Shown here one piece after another: positions 47,790-59,226 of a DNA stretch of 64,000 nt. This DNA comes from Bolinopsis microptera (Eukaryota > Ctenophora > Tentaculata > Lobata > Bolinopsidae): assembly GCF_026151205.1 (NCBI RefSeq), contig NC_087081.1, positions 14,792,340-14,856,339 on the forward strand, in the 5' to 3' direction. Below the pieces are notes generated by a model that had not been told where the DNA came from, did not search any database, and saw only the letters and a list, made by a program, of their open reading frames with translations. How positions within the stretch are numbered: position 1 is the first letter of the stretch; the number at the start of each line of letters is the position of its first letter. The translations under genes were made by a program, and so were the position numbers.

Positions 47790-48800
47790 CTCCCAAGTGA
47801 CGTATAACCCCAGGATTTGGTTTTGAATCGGACACTGAAAACAACGATAGAGGAGCGGTCTACACGCTCACAGGCTACCATGTCTCGTGTAACCCCATGA
47901 TTTGACACGTTCACAGGCTACCATGTGTCGTGTAACCCCAGGATTTAGCACGCTCACAGACTACCACGTTTCGTGTAACCCTAGGACTCTAACAGTAACA
48001 CTTAACAGACTCTACACGTTCTCAGGCTTTTACACGTTCTCAGGCTACCACGCCTCGTGTACCCTAGGATTTTGTTTTTGGTCGGACACCCAAAACAACG
48101 ATAGAGGAGTGGTCTACACGCTCACAGACTACCACGTCTCGTGTAACCGCAGGATTCTAACACTTAACAGACTCTAACACGCTCACAGGCTTCCATGACG
48201 TCTCGTGTACCCTAGGATTTGGTTTTGGATCGGAAACTCAAAACAACGATAGAGGAGCGGTCTACACGCTTACAGGCTACCATGTCTCGTGTAACCCCAG
48301 GATTTTACACGTTCACAGGCTACCACGCCTCGTGTATCCTAGGATTTGGTTTTGGATCGGACACTCAAAACAACGATAGAGGAGCGGTCTACACGCTCAC
48401 AGACTACCACGTCTCGTGTAACCCCAGGATTTAACACGCTCACAGGCTACCAAGTCTCGTGTAACCTTAGGATTTAACACGCTCACAGACTACCACGTCT
48501 CGTGTAACCCTAGGACTCTAACACTTAACAGACTCTAACACGCTCACAGGCTTCCACGTCTCGTGTACCCTAGGATTTGGTTTTGGATCGGACACTCAAA
48601 ACAACGATAGAGGAGCGGACTACACGCTCACAGGCTACCATGTCTCGTGTAACCCTAAGATTTAACACGCTCACAGGCTACGAAGTCTCGTGTAACCCTA
48701 GGACTCTAACACTTAACAGACTCTAACACGCCCACAGGCTTCCACGTCTCGTGTACCCTAGGATTTGGTTTTTGGATCGGACACTCAAAACAACGACAGA
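47790..48800. repeat. Composite minisatellite (CACGCTCACAGGCTACCA units)
   Basis: Two interleaved unit types. One is about 45 bp (ACACGCTCACAGGCTACCA, TCTCGTGTAACCCTAGGA). The other is a longer insert with GGTTTTGGATCGGACACTCA and AACAACGATAGAGGAGCGG. Copies of the second type recur about six times between 47818 and 48815. Confidence 0.9.
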
Positions 48801-49916
48801 GGAGTGGTCTACAGTGACGTTACAGGAACATTGCATACTCCTACGAGTTGCACGTAGCAGGCCATGACCGTCCCTGGAAGTCCCTGTCTCCTCATCGTTA
48901 ACCCGTAAGGGGTTGCACCAGGGGCGGTGGTAACAGAAATTCAAGACTCTCGGAGTCTGTTGTCGATATCTATGTATAATATAATTATGGTATATAACTT
49001 GGGAGTCTCTCTCTCTCTAGCAGCAGGAGTTGGAGAATGGGGACGCGTTGTGAAAGCCACCGCAAGGAAGGCTTACAGTCGACGCCGACCAATCAAAAGA
49101 AGACATAACATGTAACATGTAGTCGTCACAAATCGAGTCGTGAGTAACAGTCCAATGATCCTACCGATTACACTTTTACAGATCGTAACTTAAGAAGAAT
49201 TACACGATTATACCTATAGTGCTAGTAGTACCCATGGTAACACATACCTATAGTGCTAGTAGTAACCATGGTAACACATACCTATAGTGCTAGTAGTAAC
49301 CATGGTAACACATACCTATAGCTCTATAGTGCTGTGAGATAACTGTTGTCAGACTTCTGGTTTTGCCTTTTCTCGCTGGTACATTTAAATGGCAGGTTAT
49401 TTATAGGCATAGATTTCACAGGACCATTTTCAATTCTAAGCTATCAGAAAACATGATGTGAGCTTTTTAAAGATGATACGTTTGGGTAATATTTATTTTG
49501 TTAAACTAAATTCAGCGTAAGCAATAACAGAGAGAAATTTTCATAAATCAATTTGTGATAAATGTAATAAGATAAACCAGCAATCATACACAATCGATAA
49601 AATCAAACAATAAACAATACATATAAAGATATGATAATCCCAGGGTTATTTCAGTGTAGTAACCATGGTTACTAGTAGTTACCATGGTTGCACATACCTA
49701 GTAACCAGTTCTAGTAACCTAGTAACCAGTTCTACAATAAACAATACATGTAAAGATATTATAATCCCAGGGTTATTTCAGTGAAAGATATGTGTGTTAC
49801 CATGGTTACACTACTAGTTACCATGGTTACTACTATTATAACTGTGACTTTCTTTACTCTCGCTTATAGTCTGATTGGTTATAAAGATCAGGTACTGATT
49901 GTTTTTCTAACATTGT
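48801..49916. other. Repeat-rich interval
   Basis: No gene recognised. It holds CTATAGTGCTAGTAGTAACC repeats with CATGGTAACACA (49213-49330) and further TTACCATGGTTAC copies with a duplicated GATATTATAATCCCAGGG segment (49628-49780). Confidence 0.45.
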
Positions 49917-52900
49917 TCACTCGGATTTAACATCTGCTGAATTGTACAGAGCCTGCTGCTCCAGTTCACCGATCTGTCTTTCTAACATCTCTATCTCACT
50001 CTGAGCGTTCAACTCAAACTCTTTTATTCGCTGCAGGTGTTGATAAACATGATTAGACGCTGGAATTTATGTTGAGGCCTATACTAAATAATAAGGGCCT
50101 ATACTACTAGTACTACTAGATAATAAGGGCCTATACTAGATAATAAGGGATGCAATATTTGGGGTTCATAATCCTATAAGTATAATCGTATAATCGTATG
50201 GGCTATGTTACCATGGTTACTATGGGGGTACCTTGAGATACATCTGATCGACGATCTTCATTTGTTCTTTGTGCTCTGCAACCAGCTGTTCTCTTCTTAT
50301 CTCTTGTGTGTTTGCTAACTGGGGAAGATGATGTTTTTAACGTTAACCTAGCTTATACTCTAGTAGCAGGGAGTAGTTGAGTGTTAACCTAGCTCACAAT
50401 CTTTCTATTCTGGGAAATGACCTTAACTAAAACCTAAGTAGAACTGTTACTAGGTATGTGTGTTACCATGGTTACTAGGTATGTGTGTTACCATGGTTAC
50501 TAGGTATGTGTTACCATGGTTACTACAAATATAAGTACTATAGTATTTACTACTACTACTAACCTTCGACACTTGCTAATTCTAAAAAATAAGTAAAATT
50601 CCATTCACCTGTTTCCTTTTTGTTAAAGCTTCCTTGTCCAGTTTCTCTTGCAGTTCAGTGAGCCCCTCTCCATCTTTCATCTCAGCTGTGAATTTGAGGA
50701 TCCTCTCAACTTGTTTAGCTTGTACCATTTTGGTCAGCTCAATAACTTCGTTGCTCTGGTATTGCTCATATTCACGAATCTGTATTTCGTGCGCATCCTT
50801 CTTCACTTTCTTAAACTGAGTTAGCGGGTCAGTCATAAACCGAATATATAATTAGCAAAACAAAGGGTTGATCTTACAGTCTTACCAACACTAGCGGGTA
50901 AGGGTTGATCTTACAGTCTTACCAACACTAGCGGGTAAGGGTTGATCTTACAGTCTTACCAACACTAGCGGGTAAGGGTTGATCTTACAGTCTTAACAAA
51001 ACTAGCGGGTAAGGGTTGATCTCACAGTCTTACCAACACTAGCGGGTAAGGGTTGATCTTACAGTCTTACCAACACTAGCGGGTAAGGGTTGATCTTACA
51101 GTCTTGCCAACACTAGCGGGTAAGGGTTGATCTTACAGTCTTACCAACACTAGCGGGTAAGGGTTGATCTCACACTTCACAGTCTTACCAACACTAGCGG
51201 GTAAGGGTTGATCTTACAGTCTTACCAACACTAGCGGGTAAGGGTTGATCTTACAGTCTTACCAACACTAGCGGGTAAGGGTTGATCTTACAGTCTTACC
51301 AACACTAGCGGGTAAGGGTTGATCTTACAGTCTTACCAACACTAGCGGGTAAGGGTTGATCTTACAGTCTTACCAACACTAGCGGGTAAGGGTTGATCTT
51401 ACAGTCTTACCAACACTAGCGGGTAAGGGTTGATCTTACAGTCTTACCAACACTAGCGGGTAAGGGTTGATCTTACAGTCTTACCAACACTAGCGGGTAA
51501 GGGTTGATCTTACAGTCTTACCAACACTAGCGGGTAAGGGTTGATCTTACAGTCTTACCAACACTAGCGGGTAAGGGTTGATCTTACAGTCTTACCAACA
51601 CTAGCGGGTAAGGGTTGATCTTACAGTCTTACCAACACTAGCGGGTAAGGGTTGATCTTACAGTCTTACCAACACTAGCGGGTAAGGGTTGATCTTACAG
51701 TCTTACCAACACTAGCGGGTAAGGGTTGATCTTACAGTCTTACCAACACTAGCGGGTAAGGGTTGATCTTACAGTCTTACCAACACTAGCGGGTAAGGGT
51801 TGATCTTACAGTCTTACCAACACTAGCGGGTAAGGGTTGATCTCACAGTCTTACCAACACTAACGGATAAGGGTTGATCTTACAGTCTTACCAACACTAG
51901 CGGGTAAGGGTTGATCTCACAGTCTTACCAACACTAGCGGGTAAGGGTTGATCTCACAGTCTTACCAACACTAGCGGGTAAGGGTTGATCTTACAGTCTT
52001 ACCAACACTAGCGGGTAAGGGTTGATCTTACAGTCTTACCAACACTAGCGGCCAAGGGTTGACCTCACAGTCTTACCAACACTAGCGGGTAAGGGTCGAT
52101 CTTACAGTCTTACCAATACTAGCGGGTAAGGGTTGATCTTACAGTCTTACCAACACTAGCGGGTAAGGGTTGATCTTACAGTCTTACCAACACTAGCGGG
52201 TAAGGGTTGATCTTACAGTCTTACCAACACTAGCGGGTAAGGATTGATTTGATTCTCTAGGTTCATGATGAGACGTGTATGAATAACTAAATTAGTTACT
52301 TACTCATTGCTTGATGCATGTTACTGCTACTATAGCTGGTTGCTATAGTTACTGTGGCTGCTATGGTTACTACGTGTGAATGTTACTGTTACGTATGGAA
52401 ATTGGAACATACTTCCTAAACTTACGTATTCATGGTTTTCCTTCCTCTCTTGGCGGTCGTGTTCAAATTTTTCGCATTTGTGGATTTTCTCGACCGTCAA
52501 GGTTTCACATTTGTGATGCATAGTTAACACTTCAACCTGAGGAGATGGTTCCAATTAGGTGAAGAATATACAGCCCCCCCCCCCCCCCCCCCCCCCCCTG
52601 TAGGTAATATGGTTTATAACTTGATTTACAATTGGGTTACTAAACTGAGCCATACTTTGCGAATCAGAACAGTAACTACTAACTATGGTAACAGAACAGT
52701 TAACAGCTAGTTTTTAGCAAAGGTAATAACAAATTGACTCACTGATTTAGCCTGCATAATCATAGTGTAACTATGGTAACTAGTAGTGTAACTTACTGAT
52801 TTAGCCTGCTTTTCATCGAATACACTTATCAACTGCTGAAACTCTTCCTCTGTCTCCCTAAATTATGACAATAATAGTGAAGTAGTGATGAAAAACTGAA

Positions 52901-55122
52901 ACAATATCAATACTTCTTTAGCAGTTAAGAACTGCAAAAACTTTATGATTTCCATAATTCTGGGAGAAGCCGGAGTTTATAAAAACTCGAAAATAAGTTT
53001 TTTTTAAATGAGTTTGTCTTCTTTATAAAATTAAGTTTGTCTTTTTTATAAAAAGCACGCGACTTCGAACAATGGAATGGCAAGTATTTCAGAGGCCTGA
53101 TTGCTGAACAAATGAGCACTTAAAATTAGTTAGTGACCATTATGTGATCACCACTTGTTTGCGCCCCTCCCTTAAATTGAACAAATTAGGTGATTTTAGA
53201 GGATACGCCGGTAAAATCTCTAAAAAAGTGTGTTTCTAGAGCAGAACGCGCACCTACTTTGCTAGTACCTCAGTTAAGTTTTTCAAAATTGTCCCACATT
53301 CAAACGACGATTTTGCGCCCCCCTATGATGCCCCCTCCCCCTATGATGGCGCCCCCCCCTATGATGGCGCCCCGCCCCCCTCCCCCTATGATGGCGCCCC
53401 CCCATGATAGCGCCCCCCTCCCCCTATGATGGCGCCTCCCCCCGCCCCCTATGATGCCCCCCCCCTATGATGGCCCCCCTCCTCCCCCTATGATGGCGCC
53501 CCCCTCCCCCTATGATGGTGCCCCCGCCCCCTATGATGGCCCCCCCTCCCCCTATGATGGCGCCTCCCCCCGCCCCCTATGATGCCCCCCCTACCCCTAT
53601 GATGGCGCCTCCCCCCTCCCCCCATTAAAGGCCCCCCCTATGATGGCCCCCCCTCCCCCTATGATGGCGCCCCCCTCCCCCTATGATGGCGCCCCCCTCC
53701 CCCTATGATGGCGCCCCCGCCTCCTATGATGGCCCCCCCTCCCCCTATGATGGCGCCTCCCCTCGCCCCCTATGATGGCCCCCTCCCCGTATGATGGCGC
53801 CTCCCCCCTCCCCCTATGATGGCGCCTCCCCCCTCCCCCTATGATGCCCCCTCCTCCCTGCACAGCGGGGTCAGCTTCGTTACAGGCTTACCACGGGTTG
53901 TTAGTATGGTTCTGAGTTAATTTCTTTAACTCGTTTGTCTTCTCAATATTATTGTCCTTCAAAAGTCGCTCCATCTGCACTTGTTGGCGTTTTGAGAGCA
54001 AGTGCTTTTCCTAAACGTAACTAGTGGTTAGTGACTAATGGTTAGTGACTAGTGGTTAGTGATTTTCTGTCAATGCAGTTTTAAAATTTATCCCAGAGTT
54101 ATTTTTTAGAAGATGTATTTTTGCAAATATAAAGTGTTTTTGAAAATAACGCATGTTTAACGCATTTTTAGGATAGGACCTAGAACATACGTTGATTGTA
54201 CACTAACCTTAGCAAATTTCTTAAGAACCTCAGCAGTTTTCTTTTCTTTTTTCTGATAGAATTTAAGCCACACTTTTCCTTTTTTCAAAGTCTCTTCAGT
54301 GATGTCGTTAAAATTTACTCCAGATAACTCTGAAATAGTAGTGTAACTATGGTAACTAGACTCGGGGGGGGGGGGGGGGGTCTAGTTACCATAGTTACAC
54401 TACACTAATAAAGTTATAGGGGGGCCGGGAGAGGGGGGCCGGGGGAGGGGGAGGGGGTTCTATATTGCTACTGCTACTCGATAATGTACTAGATATACGA
54501 TATATGATCAATGAACCTTCAAAAGCAATAAGATTTGGGCAATACTCAATAACAGCAACAAATACAATACAGCGTTAGAAGTTAGCAATAATATAGCTTT
54601 GCAAAAGAAATAGCTCATTATTTCAGTATTTCAGATAGAGGTAAAAGTTTTACTTTTACTATTTCAGACTGAGTGTTCTACTTTTCACACTGACGATTTA
54701 ATTAATTATTTTGAGTACTACACTAACACTTACTACACTAAATACTACACTATGTCATTAGTTATTATAAAAATACTCGAAAACAAGAGTATAACTAGTC
54801 ACTAACCACTAGTCACTAACCACTAGTCACTAACCACTAGTCACTAACCACTAGTCACTAACCACTAGTCACTAACCACTAGTCACTAACCACTAGTCGC
54901 TAACAACGAGTTACAACAAGAGTACAACTTGCACTACAGGCACCTACAAGACAGTGTTCACCTAAAAAGAAGGTGTTCCGTCTGTTATCAGCTAGCCACA
55001 TATTATTGTTCCGCTCCATGACCGACATCTCCCCCTCTGACCCTCTCAGTTTCCTTAGAACCCTTGCTGAGGTTGCTACAGGCATTGAGTGAGTTCTGCT
55101 CATCATCTCTACTAGTTTGCTG
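49917..55122 (-). CDS. Coiled-coil protein resembling the C-terminal domain of phospholipase C-beta, eight exons (5' end uncertain)
   Basis: Exons in order: 54962-55122, 54208-54329, 53892-54010, 52797-52857, 52426-52536, 50609-50815, 50232-50318 and 49917-50030. All are GT-AG with matching phases, about 320 residues in all, ending NSADVKSE. The sequence is almost wholly charged helix: LKKGKVWLKFYQKKEKKTAE, HLLSKRQQVQMERLLKDN, EVIELTKMVQAKQVERILKF, NTQEIRREQLVAEHKEQMKI. The WLKFYQKKEKK and RREQLVAEHKEQ parts resemble the distal C-terminal coiled coil of PLC-beta, which binds membrane and G-alpha-q. No X/Y catalytic box, C2 or PH domain is seen upstream in the window. The first exon contains ATGATG (residues MMSRTHSM), so this may be a stand-alone coiled-coil protein or the end of a longer gene. 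Homology is by eye. Confidence 0.6.
50868..52245. repeat. 37-bp minisatellite in the coiled-coil gene
   Basis: About 37 near-identical copies of TCTTACCAACACTAGCGGGT plus AAGGGTTGATCTTACAG, filling most of the intron between exons 5 and 6. On the sense strand each unit carries TTGGTAAGA (donor-like) and ACCCGCTAG. The latter matches the real 3' splice region of exon 6 (GACCCGCTAACTCAG). Confidence 0.97.
52574..52598. repeat. Poly-C tract
   Basis: About 25 C residues on the plus strand, hence poly-G in the transcript of the coiled-coil gene, close upstream of exon 5. Length is likely to vary or be misassembled. Confidence 0.9.
52749..52765 (-). repeat. Duplicate of an exon 4 donor end
   Basis: ACTGATTTAGCCTGC repeats the last coding bases and donor edge of exon 4 (52797-52857) some 50 bp into the intron, separated by GTAACTATGGTAACTAGTAG. 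Confidence 0.6.
53315..53855. repeat. C-rich CCCCCTATGATGGCGCC minisatellite
   Basis: About 540 bp of 17-24-bp units (CCCCTATGATGGCGCCCCCC and variants) in the intron between exons 3 and 4 of the coiled-coil gene. The transcript would be GGGGG-rich with many possible G-quadruplexes. Proline- or glycine-rich open frames here are artefacts. Confidence 0.92.
54338..54403. repeat. Perfect 23-bp inverted repeat around a poly-G loop
   Basis: Left arm GTAGTGTAACTATGGTAACT plus AGA (54338-54360) and its exact inverse complement (54381-54403) enclose CTC and about 17 G. A further G-rich patch follows at 54419-54456. Confidence 0.9.
54795..54900. repeat. CTAGTCACTAACCA tandem repeat
   Basis: About seven copies of a 14-bp unit CACTAGTCACTAAC. 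The same unit recurs at 56285-56378 and, inverted, at 54020-54060. Confidence 0.9.
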
Positions 55123-55263
55123 CTGGGTGCAGGTGCACAAGTGTAACCTAGCAACAGAAGAAGTGTAACCATGGTGACAACACAAGTGTAACCTAGCAAC
55201 AGAAGAACGCTGATTCGATTCAGATATGGTTAAAGCTCTGAAATAGGCCAAAAGTATTAACAT

Positions 55264-56284
55264 AAAGTCTCAAACGTTGAGATCACATCAAAAAACTATT
55301 GTCCGTTTCACTACCGAAGTAGAAAGAAACTTGATCTTACAAAAACATTCGGTGAACACGGAATTATGCATACGCATATTGTATACCATGGGTATTGGGT
55401 GAGCTACAAAACGACTGAGGTTTCCCAGCTCTTGGCTGGAATGATTAATTCTACAAATGGTATGTAGTTAATTGTACATCCTTGGTAAAATGTCACAAGA
55501 CTTAGATTGGTGTAAATTATATCCTGAACAGATAGGTCACATATTAGGTAGGAACTGCAAACTTGAAGTGACAAAAGGGAGGACTACCTTCATCTAGCAA
55601 CTGTATCCAAAGTAACTGTAGCCAAAGTAACTGTAGCCATAGCAACTGTAGCTATAGAAACTGTAGCTACTCAACGATAAGGTTTGTCTACATTCTACAA
55701 TGAGGAGACGTACAGTTTAACAATTTGAGCACATTAAATTTTATATACTTTAGTTAAACACACTGTTAAATCAGACATACTCATATTTGATCAAAATTTT
55801 GTTTCCGAATTTTCGATGTCAGTTTTCATTTTGGGTTATTTAAATTCGTACAACAAAAAGATCACGAATTTACAAAATCGAAATATATTAGTTTGAAATA
55901 TATATCAATGATTTTTAAAGAATTTGACACAATGTTGAATGAACATATTCAGCCTTGTGTGGAACAAAAACAAGCACATAATCAAGATGTAAGTAAATAT
56001 CATACCTGTCACTAACTGACAGTTCAAGTGACAAGTGACTCGGTATTATTGTATTGTGGTAGTTGCAGTTCCACAGTTCAACACTATCATGATGTGTGCG
56101 AGATACTGGATACTCAGATACTGCTGAAAAGCTTTTGTTTTCTCGAGATGATATCAAAATTCAAGTTACCATAGTTACACTACTAGTTACCATAGTTACC
56201 AAGTTGCCTCAATCTCCTCAGCAATTACCTCCGCTTAATCATGCTGTGTTGGCTCTATCTATTATTATTATTCAGCTGAACACT
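55264..56284. other. Interval between coiled-coil gene and secreted-protein gene
   Basis: No gene seen; AT-rich, with short AACTGTAGC(C/T)A repeats near 55605-55670. Confidence 0.4.
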
Positions 56285-56380
56285 AGTCCACTAGTCACTA
56301 ACCACTAGTCACTAACCACTAGTCACTAACCACTGGTCACTAACCACTAGTCACTAACCACTAGTCACTAACCACTAATC
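56285..56380. repeat. CTAGTCACTAACCA repeat next to the 378-aa gene
   Basis: About six copies running up to the stop codon region of the secreted-protein gene. Confidence 0.85.
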
Positions 56381-57511
56381 ACTACACATCCCCTCACAGT
56401 TCTCAGTAAACATGTCTCCAGTAATCATCTCATGAGTCACCCTAAAGGAGTTCTCACACCCCATATTATAGAAAGCGAACCTCCTCACTCCCCCGTACCT
56501 CTCCGCGCACTCCGCAAGCAACTTCCTTTCGTAAACCACAGCTCCTTCCACCCAGATCTTCACTGCTCCCTCCTTCAGAGTAAAGCTCCAAGTAGTGAGC
56601 CCCCTGAGTCTCCTGACCGAGGAGGGGGGAGAGCACTGGATACACCCCCCAGTCAGGATCACACGCGACCTGCTCCAGTGGAACTTACCGATAGCACTGC
56701 CAGCTTCGTCGTATAACACGAGTGTGTTTACCTTCCTCCACCTTACTTTGGAGGTCACCTGGACTCCGTGATCAGAGGAGGACAGGTCCTGTTCTACCGT
56801 ACACTCCGGGTTAGAGCAGTACCCGCACCTGGGGTGCCAGCAGTCACATGTAGGGAGGGTGAGGGGGGCAGGGAGCCTTAACTCACCCAGTTTAGGAATT
56901 GCTCTTAACTCACCCACTTTAGGAACTGCTCTTAACTCACCCCCTTTAGGAACTGCTCGAATATAGCAGCCCTCCATGAACTTCAATATTATCCTGTCAA
57001 CTGAAGCAGCTCCCAGTTCCTGGCATTTCTCTGGTAACCCAGGTCTCCTTGGGTCAACGTCCCCTTCAGAGAACAGCTTAGAGTACTGCAGTTCTCCGTC
57101 ACATGTCAGCTCTATATCCTCAGGGTTGAAGTGCCACGCCCAGATCTGCTCCTTCTTTCCGCCGGCAGGAAAGGAGCGGTATGGTTGGTAGTTATTAGCA
57201 CACTGCTCGATGTACACATCCCGTCCCATATCGTACTTAATAGTGTTCCACACCATCCTACCTACCCTACTCTGCCAACTCCCGTCATGGAGTTCCAGAA
57301 TCATAGAGGTACGAGCTGCGGGGAGTTCGTTCCAAGACGGGTTAGTGTTATACACGTCTGGACGGAGGGATTTCACTTCTAGGATGTAGTCCTTGATAGG
57401 GAACATGAACTTCTCTACAGGTCGTTCTATTAGTTTCCAGTCCGTTGAAGGGGGTTCTTCCCCGGTAGAGGGAATCGGGGCAAACAGCGTTACCAGGAGC
57501 AGGGATAACAT
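56375..57511 (-). CDS. Secreted cysteine-containing protein of unknown family, 378 aa
   Basis: Single intact frame. It begins with a likely signal peptide (MLSLLLVTLFAPIPSTGEEP), so the product is probably secreted or luminal. Visible parts: an N-terminal region rich in Trp, a Cys cluster (CDCWHPRCGYCSNPEC, near residue 220), a strand-rich C-terminal part (TTWSFTLKEGAVKIWVEGAV) and a closing motif RRFAFYNMGCENSFRV, ending NCEGMCSD. Residues about 183-210 are three 9-residue repeats (GELRAVPK), encoded by a 27-bp tandem repeat. I do not recognise the family; the C-terminal part could be a beta-sandwich ligand-binding domain. The sense strand shows TTAACTCAG 4 bases before the ATG, so an untranslated upstream exon or a leader splice is likely. 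Confidence 0.75.
   Translation of the reverse strand: MLSLLLVTLFAPIPSTGEEPPSTDWKLIERPVEKFMFPIKDYILEVKSLRPDVYNTNPSWNELPAARTSMILELHDGSWQSRVGRMVWNTIKYDMGRDVYIEQCANNYQPYRSFPAGGKKEQIWAWHFNPEDIELTCDGELQYSKLFSEGDVDPRRPGLPEKCQELGAASVDRIILKFMEGCYIRAVPKGGELRAVPKVGELRAIPKLGELRLPAPLTLPTCDCWHPRCGYCSNPECTVEQDLSSSDHGVQVTSKVRWRKVNTLVLYDEAGSAIGKFHWSRSRVILTGGCIQCSPPSSVRRLRGLTTWSFTLKEGAVKIWVEGAVVYERKLLAECAERYGGVRRFAFYNMGCENSFRVTHEMITGDMFTENCEGMCSD
56876..56958 (-). repeat. 27-bp coding tandem repeat in the secreted-protein gene
   Basis: Three copies (plus strand CTTAACTCACCCACTTTAGG then AACTGCT). The period is a multiple of three, so the frame is kept. Confidence 0.9.
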
Positions 57512-57566
57512 GACCCTGAGTTAAAAACGAGTCAGTGAGTAGAAGTGTTACTTCAAAAGTACACTA

Positions 57567-57735
57567 CTAGTTACCATAGTTACACTCCTAGTTACCATAG
57601 TTACACTCCTAGTTACCATAGTTACACTACTAGTTACCATAGTTACACTACTAGTTACCATAGTTACACTACTAGTTACCATAGTTACACTCCTAGTTAC
57701 CATAGTTACACTACTAGTTACCATAGTTACATTAC
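57567..57735. repeat. 21-bp CTAGTTACCATAGTTACAC array
   Basis: Eight copies upstream of the secreted-protein gene, with ACTCCTAG and ACTACTAG variants. The small Tyr/Ser/Thr frame across it is an artefact. Confidence 0.92.
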
Positions 57736-57739
57736 TAAG

Positions 57740-58665
57740 TTACTAGAACTGCATGTAATATAATGAATGCAAATCTGTCACTCTTGACGCCGCGAGGTTA
57801 ACTAAAACGATCGGATCAAAGTAACGCGTGGTTACACCTAGTCTATAATAAGGATGCTAACAAATGTTCCCTTTAAAATCCTGGTCGAAGTTCAACTGAT
57901 TTTCACTTGTCATGATGCCTCACAGTGCAACATTAACTAGTAAAATAAAGGTTAAAGTAAATAAAAGAATCTTCAACCCCTAGTATCCAGTCCTAAGTAA
58001 AGTAAAACCCCTATTTACTGCAGAGTTTGGGAAAAATAAAAAGCCGCTGTAAATTTAGGTTCGCGGTGAATCGGGATTCGTAGTAAATTGGGTTTTGATC
58101 GTTCACGATTATACATGTTAAATACAATTTAGTGGAAGAAAATGACCGCGGTAAATAAATTTTACTGTAACCGTGCTTTCAGCCAATGTGAAGTGCCCCA
58201 GGATATAATGCCGTATCCTTAAGTGCCCTAATGCCAATGGGCTAATGAGTTCGGCTCCAGGACTTCAAGCCCTTTGAGTAGAAAATAGCGTATATTTTAT
58301 ACGGCGGGACGGATGCAAAATTTCTAGCTTTTGAAAAAAACGAAGAAGTTTATAAAATTAAATACAATGAATGCTTCGCGGTAATAGCATAATTCAATCG
58401 CAGTTGTATTATTGCGCTTCTGTTTGGGGTACTAAATCTTTAAATTCCATTCAGTCTTCATTTTCAGCTTAAATAAAATTAATTTGCGGTATAAAATGTC
58501 ATTATCATTACTAATACTATTTCTACGACGAAGAAAAATGTAAATTTCCGTCTCACAACAAATTCAAAAGCTATCTAGTTACCATAGTTACAAAAAGCTA
58601 TCTTCAACAAAATAGGAATTCTTGCTCTCCCTAGTCTTATTGCTAAAAGCTGTCTAACTTTGATA
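57740..58665. other. Intergenic region with a decayed pogo-like MITE
   Basis: No gene seen. At about 58008-58172 a diverged element shows AGTAAAACCCCTATTTACTG on the left, several GGTAAAT/GGTGAATCGGG motifs inside and ACCGCGGTAAATAAATTTTA plus CTGTA on the right. Confidence 0.5.
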
Positions 58666-58671
58666 CACCAG

Positions 58672-58835
58672 TAGTAGTGTAACTATGATAACTAGTAGTG
58701 TAACTATGGTAACTAGTAGTGTAACTATGGTAACTAGTAATGTAACTATGGTAACTAGTAGTGTAACTATGGTAACTAAGTAACTAGTAGTGTAACTATG
58801 GTAACTAAGTAACTACTAGTGTAACTATGGTAATA
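58672..58835. repeat. GTAGTGTAACTATGGTAACTA repeat
   Basis: Seven or so copies of the inverse of the 57567 unit, so the two arrays are inverted with respect to each other about 1 kb apart. Confidence 0.9.
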
Positions 58836-59226
58836 TATCTGAAAGAGCACCACTAAGAGTAATACAAATTACAAACGGCAACGATGAATCCACAGTATTT
58901 TGAAATTAACTTTTAACGACTGTCTCACATAGGACCAACAACACGATGAACGAGATAAATAGAAACCTTCTCTTTAACGTGTCTGAGTTACATGATAACA
59001 AAATAATATAACAATTGTAAGAGTTTAGCTCAAACGTTACCACCTTGATGGTATATAAAGATTATTGTTAATTTGCATAATATTACGATTTTAATATCTG
59101 CTGTTATGAGAAAGCATATTGAATTCCACAAGATGGGAAAATAGATATGACAAGTGCTTTCGACACCATCAAGAGAAGTACTAGATTACAGTTTTTAGAG
59201 GGCTGTTCTAATGACAACCTAAAAAT

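Noticed and set aside
49010-49115. Possible tRNA-like or short coding segment
   Set aside because: No cloverleaf or TTCGA box could be drawn, and the small frame has no recognisable content.
53190-53863. Proline-rich and glycine-rich frames
   Set aside because: They arise from the C-rich minisatellite in an intron of the coiled-coil gene.
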